Of a stretch of DNA of 64,000 nucleotides, positions 13,901 through 26,100 are shown one piece after another. The notes under the pieces are model-generated. The model ran no database searches. It worked only from the letters and a program-made list of their open reading frames with translations, and was not told the origin of the DNA. Where the stretch lies: the NCBI GenBank assembly GCA_013398275.1, contig VZSE01008989.1:199001-263000 (forward strand), read 5' to 3'. Every line of letters starts with the position of its first letter. Position 1 is the stretch's first letter. The stretch comes from Promerops cafer. Its lineage: Eukaryota; Chordata; Aves; Passeriformes; Nectariniidae. The position numbers and the translations under genes were made by a program.

Positions 13901-16900
13901 AATGCAAGAGCCATATCATCTTTAGTTGGTTATGAAACTAATGCCACTGTTTGCATGGCTCTGAGGAGAAAAAAAAAAAAAACAGGAGAACAAAACAGGT
14001 TTTGTGCCTGATCTCTGAATCTGAGTAGTTAATTCAGTTATTTCTGTGCAGGGACACTCTGGCTTCCACGGATACAAATATATTTACTATTTGTGTCAAC
14101 GCACAAGGAATTCCTATGTACTCATGCAGTCAAATTATCTAGTTCTTTGCCTTTTTAATCCTTAGGGACAGAAAAGGCAACAGGTAGATGCAGTTAGCAA
14201 AGCCAGATGATGAAGACAACAGCAGAGTTGTCTCTGTGCCTTAATGAGCTCAGAAGAAGACCAACTTTGCACTCCAGCCTAAGAAACAGTCTACCTCCAC
14301 CTCATAGTCCTGTGCCTGTCTCCACTCAGCTGGACCAGCCTCCCTAAAATATCTGAGCATCAGCCCAGGTGTGTAGATGAGCCTTTCAGAAGGAAAGCAG
14401 AGCCCATCCAGTCTTATCTTCCCTCCCAGTTGTTGTCTGATTTTACTCTTGAGAGGAGAGGTTTTGTACAGATAGGGAATTCCTCCAAAAATATTGTTTG
14501 AAGATGGCAAAAATTCTGTTTCATTTATGTGGTTAGTACCTGTAGACCAGTGTCAAAATACGGATTTAGACTGGGATATTAGAGAATTTCTCCTCTTTCT
14601 CTTGCCTCCCCACAGCCATTTGATGATGGTTTCATCCAAACTAAATAGGGGATGTTTACAAGGTCCAAGCTATGCTGAAACTGTGTAGAAACTAATGAGG
14701 AAGGAAGATTTCCATAATGCTCTTGTGAAACATTTAATGAGCTCTGAAATAGTAATGACAGGCCTCAAAGGAGAAAGGCCCAGTTAAAAACTGAACTTTG
14801 CAGTTTACTAAATGGCAGTGTGCAGGAGCCCCAAGCACTATTTATTTTCAAAGACTATTTTTATCTGAAAATACCCAACTCCTGTAACGCTCTTCTGCTC
14901 TGAAAGTCTTTACCCCTCTGTTGCAGCTCCCATGCAATCAGTGGCCCTTGCCAAGCAATGTGCTCCTAAGGCCCAAAATAACACACGAATACATTTTTCT
15001 TAATGTAATGGAGCTGGATTTTGCCTCAGATATAGTTAGCTCAACTCCTCACCTCCAGAGGTCATCCCCATTGAAACCAGAATGTGCCATTCTGGGAAGG
15101 CTGGGAAGGACTTTTTGGAGTGGAGGGATGGTGAGTGTAAAAATCCCCTGGCTTTATCAGTAATACAGCTCACTCTTTATTACATTCCCATTCCCCCTTC
15201 TCATCTCCCATCAAACTGCCTACAGCTGTGTTCTCTCAATCTTCAGCCTGAATGACATGAAAAAGCAGTCTGCAAGACAAATACAGTTTTCCAAAATCAC
15301 TCCCACACGTATAGACAAGGAAGGAAATCAAAAAGTTAAAAAATAAGAAAATCATCACAGTGCCACTGCAGAAGGTAGAGCCAGATATTTTAAATGGCAT
15401 AGTGATTCTGTTTCCTGGAATAAAAGAACATATTGGCCAAGAGAGTGTCTAGTTAAGTGAAGTCCTGCTGACCCTTTCTACCATGGTAAGGCAAACCACT
15501 GCTGAAAACAAACTGAACCACTTTAATGCCACCACCTGCAACAGGTCCTTGTAAGTCTTCAAGGTCCTTACTTTTCATTAGGGAAAAAACTGTAGGAGCC
15601 TGAAGAGAGTCTGAAAAGTACTGACAAACTTGGCATCACAAGACCAGTTCTTCTGGCAACTCAGAACAAGAAAAATATTAAGCAGCAAATTCCATACTGA
15701 CTGCCAGCTCTTATTTCATGGGTTGTTGGATCAAGCTCATGCTAAAGGTAGATGGATTAAAGAGTTCTTCAGCTGATGCCCACTTCCGTTCAATCTAAAA
15801 TCAACAGTTTGCAAAGCACATCTAAATTTTTAAAAAATCGATATGGTCTTTATTTACTGCCTAACACTGCTGACACGAGTGACAAGTAGTCAGGGCCCTG
15901 AAATTCAGTGATACACAGAAGATGTGCCTGTTCTCATCTGGTTTCCCTGCTGCTGTGTCAGTCCACAGAGACACCGCCATACCATTTCTTACGCAACAAC
16001 TCTGCTCTGTGGGTTATTGTAGTAAAACAAAAACATCCACATTACAGGAGACATTGCTGGCTCCTCTAATTCCATTTTTCCACAGTGCTTCTGCTGAAGA
16101 AATTGATGTCAGACAACTGACTCAAATTTCCCCAAACTCCCCTCAAAGACACATTGAGCACTTGACAATGCCCACTTTTCTATTTTCCTCTCCACGGCTC
16201 CATTGGAGAGGACCCTCTGTGCATTCAGAGCAGCACAATGAAGAATGATTTCCAAAGCATTAACTTGGAGCCATTGAGACTTGGATGTTTTCAAAATGAC
16301 TCTATTGTGCTCAAAGGATTCTAGACTAGCCCAGCTACTCTAGAAGAGAGTCTTTCTCCCCTTTCTCAAAACATCCATCCCTTGAGCCATCCCTGGAGTG
16401 CATTGTTGGGGCCGATTCCTTAGTGCAGCAAGTTCCATCAGTCAAAGCTCAACAGATACAAATAATATCAGGATATGGATATAAATTAGTGCGACAGACC
16501 CTAAATAGTTTTGACAGGTTTGGTAAGTATATATAGCGACACAGAATGCTATTCCTGCTGTCAGACATCAATATGTAGACAGAAGATTGGGGGCACCATG
16601 GAAACTCAGCGACATAAGACTGGTATTGATTGGATAGAAAATGAGGCTGCAATTTAAGCTTAAGGCTGCCAGAGATGCCAAGAATGGAGAATGACCTCCA
16701 GCAGTGAATTTTCAGCATAAGCTCCCTGTGAACAAGCCAGTCCAAGAAGGATAAATCAGGGACAAGCTCACCAGGGATATGGCTCAAGCGAGTGTCAGCT
16801 ACCCTGAGCAGATGAGAATCACTCTATACGTGCACGCGTTACAGTGACCTAGTTCGTTCAAAGACAGCATTTTGTATGGTTTATTATGGAGCCTCAGAAC

Positions 16901-19526
16901 AAAGAGATTTCCTCAATTAAAGTCCTGAAATGCATCCCCTAAATGAAAATGCTTTTGATACACCGACCAGCAAGAGGTTGTAAATATCGAAGCAAAGCGT
17001 ACATTGTTAAAGACCAATTCCCACAGAAAACGCCACAGTTGGGAATGTAGGTAATGAGGGGGCCTGAACAGAGCAGAAGCAATGAGCCATGCCAGCTCCA
17101 TCCCTAATGCCCTAGTCTTACACTACAACACTTGTTATACCATAACACTAGATAAATTGTATTTTCCTTGACAACCCAACACATACAAACACAAACACAG
17201 AAAAAAGAAATACTATGAGTTAAATGAGTGCGTTTTCAGAGCTCCTGTAAAGAATTACTTTTAATTGTTATCTAAGGACTCAGGAACAACCATTCCCAGA
17301 ATGATCAAGAAGAAATATAGGACATCTCAAAGAAGTACCTTGCTGAAGCCACGCCTGCTGGAAGTTCACTAAGTAATAACATTCACATTCGTGGCAGAAA
17401 GATTAATCTACACAAAACATCCATCAAGTACAGCTGTGTCAGGAATAAGATAAGCCTCCAAAGTGTCCCCAGTGTCAGGCATATGGTACTGGGATAGCAG
17501 CACTATGTTTTGTAATCCTATAGTGAGACAAACCTTCTGCTGGCAAGGATGCATCAGCCACAGACTGCATCTCAAATGACTGGGTATAGACATACAGATA
17601 ATTGCAAAAAACCTGTTTTTCTTAGGCCACTTCTACACTATAAACGAATATTTACCATTTGTGAAAGAAAGATGTGTTGCTGGCTTCTCCTTTTCCCCAC
17701 CCAAGAGCTGACTCGGGAGTAAAGTCTGTGAGTTTCTGTCCTTCAGTTTCAACCAAGCTTCATACATAAAAAATCACTGAAGAGTTTAGCTTAGCCTGGA
17801 GACAGAAGTATATTAAATCTCCACTTTCCTCCTCTTTAGCAAAAGTCACTAAACTATGCAGCAGGAATTGGTTTTGCTGCTTTTTGGGGTCAGTTATGGG
17901 GGTTTGGGGTTGTTTTTTTAGTTCAATGAAGTACCCTCTCCTCTCCACGCACTTCCAAATTTTCTTTCCTACAGCAAATTAACAAATTTTGTCACAAATA
18001 CACCAGTTCCTTTTTCACTTCAAACTATCTCTCATTATCAAAAGTTCAGACTTTTTTTTAATTCTTACTCCTTTTCAGGGAGGAAACCGAAACAAACAAA
18101 ACAAAACAAACACACAGAAGCATTAAATTTGTTTTGTAATCAGCTCAAGAACACTGCTCAGAACACATAAAAACCCAAGTATTTCTTTGCAACAACTTTT
18201 ACTTTCCTTCTCTCTCTCTCTTCATCCTTCCCCTTCTTCTCCCTAATACAGTCAGTTACACACATCGTTTATTTCTCGTTCAAAAAGTTGAGCTCTGCTA
18301 AAAGCTCAAAATAATCAGTGCCCAAAGGGAAAACAAGGAAAGGACATCGACTAAAGAGCTGATGAGCCACAGGTAAAACGTTCCTCTACCATAATACAAG
18401 ACATTGCAAGCAAACAGGATCTAGTTAAAACACCACTATCCATAGCTGCAGGGTTATGTCACAGAGATTTAACTGCTGTCACAAACATTTCCCCAGTGCT
18501 CCCAAGAACCAGCCAGTCTCTCAGGTGTATATCCTAGAAGCCAGCTCCCGAGGGTACCACTAAGTTAAAGCACAGCAGACTTCACCACCAAGGCAAAGCC
18601 ACTGGCAGCGTGGAAGAAAGGTGCGACAGCCAAGTGGAAGATGTAAAAGGAGCAGATAAGCTCCTGCAGAATGAAGACTACCTCTCCCCTATGAAAAGTT
18701 GCACTTTTAAAATGGAGAGAAGAAAGGAGGGTAAAGAGTTAGAAGCACCCAGGTTGGAGACCATGGAACATTTACAGAATAACATATAAGTTCAACAAAG
18801 AGGAAACTGTGTTTTCACCATTGTTAATTCAGATTTTCCCCCAGCCAATCCCACCCGAGGAAGGAGAAGACACAAACTAACGACGGCAGTTTTAGATAGA
18901 TCTATTAGCACTTGCTAGATTTAGTTGTTTTACCAGGAGTAAACTGGGGATAAGAAGGCAAAGTCCCAAGAAAAATATCAGCCGAAGCGCTCGGTCTGAA
19001 GATACAATTTAAACTCCCGAGTCCCAGCCGGGACACTCCTGGCACAGGGTAACTGGGACCCGCAGGGTGTTTGCCGCTCCGCTGCCCTTTTGTCCTCTCG
19101 CAGCGGACCTGCCCGAACACTCCTGCCTCCCTTCCCCGCTGGGGCACGTCCCGCACGGCCACCCCTGTCCCTCTCACCCTGCACTGGCATTTAAACGCTC
19201 CCGGGACCGAAGCACCGCGCAGCGCTCCCCACTCGGCACAGCGCGGTCCCGTTCCTGCCCCTGGGCACTCCCAGACCTCACCCCCGCCTGCCCCTCGGCC
19301 AGGTGTCTCCGGGGGCTCAGGTGTCCCCTCAGGTGCACCCCTGCTCCCACCCAGCCCCACGGCCCCTCTGGCCGGCCACCCTCTGCGGAGCCCTGCCGGG
19401 GCAAGTGTCCCGCAGCCACGGCAGCGACGCGGGGAAGCGCTTCCCACCGCGCCCCGGGGGAACAAGCGCTGGAGGCACCATCCCTCGGGCAGACCCCGGG
19501 AGTCCCCGCCGCTGCCTCGGACTTAC

Positions 19527-19670
19527 TTCGGGCGGTAAAAAGCTCTTCTCCCGCAGCTGAAAGGGGCGAGCCGCGACCCTCCGCGGTGAGCAGCGGCTGG
19601 TTCTGCCGCCGCGCGTCCCTGCGCTTCCCCACGGACGGGCTCGCCGGCCGCCGCCTCACGCCCGGCTCTC
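19527..19670 (-). other. PTN: Inferred non-coding first exon of PTN (pleiotrophin)
   Basis: PTN is a secreted heparin-binding growth factor. What is seen: within a CpG island on the minus strand, a TATA box (19705-19698) is followed by GC-rich sequence and then a consensus donor, CCCGAA|GTAAGT, at 19526. That gives an exon of about 144 bases if transcription starts near 19,670. The putative exon has no ATG that I can see, as expected for an untranslated first exon. What is inferred: PTN follows DGKI on the same strand in vertebrates, and the spacing of about 26 kb fits. No PTN protein-coding sequence is in the window, so the name depends on synteny. A lncRNA promoter is the alternative. Confidence 0.5.
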
Positions 19671-19697
19671 TCTCCCGCCGGAGCTTTCTCGCCGAGA

Positions 19698-19705
19698 TTT
19701 TTATA
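19698..19705 (-). promoter_or_regulatory. PTN: TATA box (TATAAAAA) of the inferred PTN promoter
   Basis: TATAAAAA is read on the minus strand in otherwise very GC-rich sequence, with the donor site about 170 bases downstream. A start near 19,665-19,675 would be expected from the usual 25-32 base spacing. Confidence 0.55.
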
Positions 19706-19814
19706 CTGGAGGCAGGGAACCTGATCCGCGCCTTGACTCGGCGGAGCCCGGGCTGCGGCGAGGCGGCGAGAGGAGGGAAGGCAGGCGGGCGCCGGGGCAG
19801 AGCGAGCGGCCGCG

Positions 19815-19828
19815 CTGCCCCCTCGTGT
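19815..19828 (-). promoter_or_regulatory. CTCF-like motif in the promoter
   Basis: The minus strand reads ACACGAGGGGGCAG, matching 12 of 14 positions of the CTCF core CCASYAGRKGGCRS. It lies about 110 bases upstream of the TATA box. This is a motif match by eye only. Confidence 0.35.
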
Positions 19829-19855
19829 GATGCGGAGGGGCCGCGCCCGCCGGGC

Positions 19856-19918
19856 NNNNNNNNNNNNNNNNNNNNNNNNNNNNNNNNNNNNNNNNNNNNN
19901 NNNNNNNNNNNNNNNNNN
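19856..19918. other. Assembly gap (63 N)
   Basis: Sixty-three unresolved bases sit inside the CpG island about 150 bases upstream of the TATA box. Flanking sequence is extremely GC-rich (CCGCGCCCGCCGGGC), a common cause of sequencing dropout. The true length may differ. Confidence 0.99.
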
Positions 19919-20000
19919 CGCCTTTGGCTGTCAGAGTTTGGAGAGCTCTAACTTCGGCCTCGCTGACTTCCAGCTTGCCATTTTGACTACGGGAGTTAGG

Positions 20001-20016
20001 CTAGAAATATTTCTAG
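20001..20016. repeat. 16-bp perfect palindrome CTAGAAATATTTCTAG
   Basis: The 16 bases equal their own reverse complement. It lies about 300 bases upstream of the TATA box, at the edge of the CpG island where sequence turns AT-rich. It could be a dimeric factor site; it does not match the STAT, CArG or MEF2 consensus exactly. Confidence 0.9.
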
Positions 20017-20073
20017 GGAGTGGGAAACAAGAAAATAAATAAAAAAATTAAAAACCCACAGCGGACCCCTTCT

Positions 20074-20101
20074 CCCCCCCCCCACCCCGTCCCCCAGCCC
20101 C
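20074..20101 (-). promoter_or_regulatory. G-quadruplex-prone tract upstream of the inferred PTN promoter
   Basis: C runs of 10, 4, 5 and 4 bases on the plus strand, separated by 1-2 bases, give four G runs of at least four on the minus strand, a classic intramolecular G4 pattern. It lies about 370 bases upstream of the TATA box. Confidence 0.6.
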
Positions 20102-23100
20102 AGCTTTTAATTTCAACTTGGCCTGAAAGTGCTATGAGAACAACTTTTGCCATGCCATTTCAACACTTTTGGTCATGGTGGTTGCTGGAGTTGTATCAGG
20201 GCTTTCATTTAGAAGCAGGCTTTTCCAACTTTTAGGTTCATTACATCCACTGAATAAGAGTGTTCCCCAATCCACAGCTTAATTTAAAACTAAGTGGACT
20301 TGTTCCAAACTCCAGGCAATTTCTGTTTAATTCCCTCTCCCCAGAGCAAGTCTTTGCCTTCGCTTGAAAGACTGGGCCCATTCACTGCTTAGGTCTCAGC
20401 TGGGTTTGCAGCTTGCAGCTCCTGCTCCAGGTTTGCACAGAAATCCAGTTCAGATTCCCCTCCTGTTTCCAGAGGAATGAGCTAAAAAAGTAATTTGTCT
20501 GGCACCGTACACATTGCATCATCTAACACCTACCATCTGTGACAATGAAAAGCACTGTACAGCCAGTCCCAGCGCGGGCAATTGCACTCACCTGGAGTCC
20601 TTCTTAGTAAAGTAAACTAACCCTTTCCATCCACACCTTGACATCTTCTTTTCATCACACAGTTATGTGTTCAGTCCTGGCATGGCTCGTGGTTCAGGAT
20701 TTGCACCACCAGCAGGTTTAATGACAGTGATGTAATTTAAAACAACAATTTTGATTTGCAGTGTAAAGTGATGGCTTGAGGTGGAGAGAATATCCTTTCT
20801 AGCAGCTGGATGAGTGGAAAGGAGCACTCAACAGCATTCGTGTTTCACAGCATGCAAGGCTGAATGAATGCTTGCTTGCCAGCTTGCACCTTCCTGAGGT
20901 CTTCTCAGTGAAATCCTGGCAGCACGGTGCTAAGCACGACAAGCATCTAGAGAAAGAAACTTTCCATCAAAAAACACCTGGAAGCGGTTGACACTTTGTA
21001 GACCCAAGAAATCCTCCATACAACCACTATAGCACATTTCAGATGATCAATCCTTTCTGAGGAACAAAGTAGGAAAGAGAACAATGGCTCTAAGTTCACC
21101 TTGATCGAAACCAAAACAGATTGCATCAGAATGGGCCAAGAGATTTAATACTTTTCTCACAGAAATCTGAGTCTTAGCCAAAACAGTGCAAGCTTAGAAT
21201 TTTCATAAAACAGTGGAAACTTCACAGAAAGCAACTGCTTTTCATATCTTTTCACAAAGATGTGCATGATGTTAGAAGCCTCATTGGGCCTCTAAATTTG
21301 GAAGCAATGTCAAGAGTTAATCTTTGACCAAATTTGCTCCCAGATTTTCTCCATACCTAGTTTTACATGGCTCAGACGTTATTTTCCTGAAATTGAGTTT
21401 ACATGCACAGAAACTGGTTCTGTGTGTTATTTGACTCAGAATCTCCAAAATAAAACTGCTAACAAGGTTAGCAGAGCTTCTCAGGGGACAGATCATTGTT
21501 ACTCTCACCTATGACTGAAAAAGGGAGTATCTCGGTTTTTGATTGCCAAAAATGTAAAGGTTTTTTAATGTTCATATTATTTGTTTCAATGACACCTTGA
21601 GGCCTAACTGAGGTTTCCATTGCAACAAGCACTGTACAAATACAGGAAAAATATTCTTTGCCCCAAATTGCTCACTGTGTTAGATACATTTGATATTAAT
21701 GGAGCATAACACTTGAATTTCTTGACTGAACTTTTTCTATTGAGATAGAACCTGTTAAGACAGAGAAGACGATGAGACAGTGAATACAGCAGTCTTGAGA
21801 GGACAAATGCAACTTATTTTGCCAAGAAAAAGCTCACCAACTATATGTTATTCACTCAAAGATACCTGTGACACTGGTTCCCAGTGGGAAACAGCAATAC
21901 AGCATGGAGAAAAAGGATGGATGGAAGATGAGCTATGACCATTTACTTTCACAGGGATGTTTTCCTTCGTAAAAGGATATTAAGGTTGGAGAAGCTTATC
22001 TCCAGATCTCTGCTGTTTTGTCTCTCCTGAGTTTTTTTTCTTAGACAATGATATCATTGCTGCATGATCTCTGGAACTGCAGACCAGTCAACATTTCTTG
22101 TGACATATAGGAAAATCCCCTCTGAAAAAAAATACTTTTCAACTATTACTTTTCTACTCTGAACACAAAGGTAACCGAGAAAAGAGACTTTGCTCACAGA
22201 TTGTCAGGGATACTTATCTCTAAAATCCTTAACATTTGCTTACAGCTGCTGGTTCCACTCTGATCAAAAAACAGTGCTGAGGAATGGACTGGCAGCTGTA
22301 GAAGTCCAGTTTCTGTTTTCATGTATCCTCTTTGCTACCTAAAGCAAAAATGCACAACCTAATGAGTGAGACGGATCTGAAATATCTCTTAAAAAGGAAA
22401 GCTGAAGGTTAGGGCCAAAATAAGCTGTAAAAGGACTTTTGATTGATGCCAGGTGCAAATGGTCTCATAAACAATCCAAAAGTACTAGATCCTAATTAGA
22501 ATCTCAGTTCAATCAGTAAAAATTTATGACAATTTTGGGGAAAGAAGCTCCCAAATTTAGATAAAGTTTTTGCCAAAATACAGAAAGCACACCATAATAA
22601 ATTCCCTTTAATTAGGTGGTTTTTTCCCTTTGAAAAAAACATAAACACCAAGTTTTCTCTTTGAAGCTGGGGATTTTTGTTACTCTTAGGTAATCATTTC
22701 ACAACCCACCTGAAGGAGATAGTTGGAACTTCTAACAGCAGTTTGCACTTTTTTCCCAAAGACGGCCCTAAAAATTCTGACTCTGAAGTTCAGAGAGCAA
22801 GTCAGAGGACAAGGCTTTATGCAATTTTCTCTCAAGAAGAGCTTCCCTGGTTTTGGTCCCACTGCTGAGTAGGTTAGAAGGTCAGCTGGAGCTGAGCATG
22901 CCTTGTTTGTTTCAGCTCCACTGTAAATATCAATTTCTTTCCCTGCCCTCCCCAGCCATCAGCAACAGCAGCTCCAGGAAAACGTAACGTGATTCCAGGA
23001 AAGCAGAGAGGAGAACTCCACAACAGTTTAAAGGTTTTTTCACCTTTTGCTCCATTGTTGTTCCCGAGCTATTGAGCTGGCAAGCCCTGGCAACTGAGTG

Positions 23101-26100
23101 CCCTGCATCCCGACTCCAGCACTCAGATCAGATTTCCATTAGTGATACTGAATTATTTAGTGAATGCATTGAAGACTGAAATCAACTGCTTCTGAGCTGT
23201 GTACCCTCTCACTCTATCTTTCATTTCAAGCCCGCACACTATCATCACAGAGACTATCAATCTTATAATTGGAGTAGAAAAATCCATGGAGTTCAGAAAT
23301 AATAATTCATACCTCACTCTCTAATATTAAAGTAATCCAGCATATAAAAAATCAGATTTCCCAGAAGCATGTGGAAGACGACGGCGAGAGCATGAACCCA
23401 GAGGAGTTATTCTTTCATGCATATATGCTAAAAACTTAAGATATTTGAAAACAAAGTCAGTGGCCCAGAACTTGATCTTAAGCTTCAGTCACCAAACCAT
23501 GAATACGTGTCGTAACTTTACACATTTGACTGACTCTATTTTCTACAAGGGGATTAAAGCTCTTCTGCTCAAAATTATTCATGTGCATACATCTGCATGT
23601 TGCAGTCTGAAATCCACAAATATAATGCGACACAGCAGGCCCTTCCAGATCCCCAGCATTTAAAAGGCTGCTCTTCATATGTTGGCTTCTCTCACTACTT
23701 TCTTCTTTTGTTTGTGCTGGCAATCCTGGGAATGGAAGTCCTACATAGCCAGGATTTGAAGTCTACTGCATTAAAAATAAAACACCTTAGCTATGATGAA
23801 AAAAAAATTGCTTTGAGTACATGATCACTCTTTATTTTTTTTCCATAAACAAACATGTTCATTTAATTCTAGCTTCACAGCTTAGGGAGAAGTTTAAACC
23901 AACTGAAAATGGCATTTTATCATGAAGGGCTGAGCAACAGCTACCAGTTCAGTTCTGTTTTCTGGGGGTTTTTCCACTGTGCATTGTAAAATCGAAGCAA
24001 AATGCAGAAACAACATGCTTTTCCTTTGAAAAAGAACCAATAAAATTGACATTTTTAATTGATTCCAAACTTACGACAGAAAATTACTCTACAATTAGAA
24101 TGCAAATTTCCCTTCCAGTTTCTCACAGGAAGAACCTGATTTGCTAATACCAATTTTTTCACAAGGAACTATACCCACGTGCCTAACTATTCTGTAAAAG
24201 GACTGGCTTTAGAAGTAGAGAAGATAGTGTTTATAATCCCACCAAATCAGACCTTGATGCTTCATTAAGGCAATCAGCTAGTATCAGACACAGTACTAAA
24301 TAGCTTTGCCCTAGGCACCGGACTGAAATGGTCAATTTTACTCTCTGCCAAGCTAGCAATAACAGATTAGAGGCTCTAACTCTATAGCAGGCAAGTGATT
24401 AGAAAATTAGAAGTATTCTGATCCTTCCCCTATGAGCTAAATCATGACACACAACATTTTCCAGTTAAAACTATAGTAACCACGCTTTGAAATACATAAT
24501 CACTAACTTTCAATCCAATTGTGCCTATTTAATTAAAAAAAAATATTTCTTACTATATTCCCTTTAGGATGAATAGGTAGCATTTTGGGGAGCAACCATT
24601 ACAACACCCTTTGCATCCACAATATGAGGCAACCAGTACAACTCTGGGCCTGAATGTATGAAAAAAAGATGAAATTCCACTCACCAAAATGTTCTCTTGC
24701 CTTCTGATTTGTTTGTCAATTTGTAAAGAGTTCACCTGTGTAATTATAATGATGATAAAATTCACATTTAAAGACAAATATAAGTGGTTTTAACAAGTTT
24801 TTCTTATGCACAATCAAATGATAAGAGTTCTCTTTCAGAGCAACTGCAGAACAGGCAGCTAAATCCTTGATTACGAATCTGAGTGAAATCACAGCCACAG
24901 AAGGAACACTGAGAAAATAATATTGACAAATAATTATCAAACATATTCAGAAATACCATTGCTGAGAGTTCTGTATAGCTGTTTTTCCCAAGACTCTGGT
25001 GGCTTATTTTACAGTTGAGCTCATCAGCTTTCAGTGGTTATAGCACAAGCTTGCACACACTAGTGGAGAGATTTTTCTCCACTTTAGTTAGTAGCAGTCA
25101 CTGTAGTAAAGGCAAGCATGCACTGAGAGTGAAAGTTGTGGAAGTGACAGTAACTCATCCATTAAGGAGGACATAATTAAATTCAGGCCCTAAAATGGTT
25201 ACTTCCGAGGACGATAAGGTTGCAAAGCGCTTTAGGAGCTAGCTAAATAGATAGACATTTTCACAAGAGAATAAAATAAAAAGTGAAATTGTATCAAGGT
25301 TATGTAGTGCTCTTTCCCTGCTACCATTTTTTTAGAAACAACTGTGGGAAATTTGGGTGATATCACATACAGAGATAACGAGAAACCTACATAAAGGTCT
25401 GTTGTTAAAAACAAGAACTGGAGGAAGAACAGCTATAACCTGCACATGTGCAATACCTCATTAGTTAATGTAATGGCCAGGATTTTTTTGCCCATAAGAA
25501 CAAAATTAGGTACATCTGTTCTTAACTTACTGGCAATTTCTTGCTTGAGATTTGAGCCAGTTGCATGGCCCTCATAAAGCACAATACATCTTTGATGGAA
25601 ACTCCTGTGGGATGCTGTTGGCTTCAGTGTCAGCTTGATCTAGGTTTTCATGCTCAGGAGTTTAACAAAACGTGGCATCATCATTCACAGGCCTAGACCT
25701 GGAATGGCTGTTATTAAAAAAAATGTGCACATTAAAACCTTTTAACATCCACATTAAAAATTTCATTCTGATATCAAATTATGGGGATTACTGCAGGCAA
25801 TGCTAACACTCCTTGCTAAATGATGTGAGTTTTTTCCCCAAAGACCTATTTCCCAGCATTATGTGATTGCTTTAGACATGCAGTTTTCAATAGGAAAAAG
25901 TGCAAACATAGGGGGGAAAGTCCTGATTCTTCCCCTTATGCTTTATGGGAAAATCTCAGAACATAAATGTTAAAACATTGTTAAAAAAATCCAGAGTTAA
26001 CTAAAATTCTCAGAATATGTGTCAAACTGTATATCATAAACTTCTATAGTATAATATATAATATATATAAATGTTTAACATTTGGAGCCTTTCTCACAAG

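Larger units (their letters stand above)
1..18989 (-). other. Non-coding stretch, inferred 5' part of PTN intron 1
   Basis: No convincing exon, RNA gene or recent transposon is seen in this AT-rich stretch. It holds scattered A/T homopolymers (for example 1,794-1,806 and 3,856-3,872), a perfect 22-base tandem duplication (4,751-4,794), an AT-rich TATACATA stretch (6,719-6,754), an AAC-rich stretch near 6,630-6,655 and a possible MIR relic near 7,850-7,905. PTN intron 1 is long in other vertebrates, so absence of coding exons is expected. The largest frame, 152 codons at 3,879-4,337, has no recognisable domain and is crossed by frames on the other strand. Confidence 0.5.
18990..19925. promoter_or_regulatory. 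CpG island with assembly gap
   Basis: About 0.9 kb of dense CG dinucleotides and high GC stand out from AT-rich flanks, the only large island in the window. It covers the TATA box, putative exon 1, the start of the following intron and the upstream promoter. Long frames on both strands here, the longest 294 codons and running through the gap, come from stop-poor GC-rich sequence and are not genes. Confidence 0.85.

Noticed and set aside
1..19526. PTN coding exons (signal peptide and Lys/Cys-rich heparin-binding parts)
   Set aside because: Looked for on the minus strand and not recognised; they probably lie beyond the left end of the window.
19067..19951. 294-codon plus-strand frame, and 186- and 161-codon minus-strand frames, over the CpG island
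   Set aside because: GC-rich DNA has few stop codons. The longest frame runs through the N gap, overlapping frames exist on both strands, and the peptides are Pro/Arg/Ala-rich without domains.
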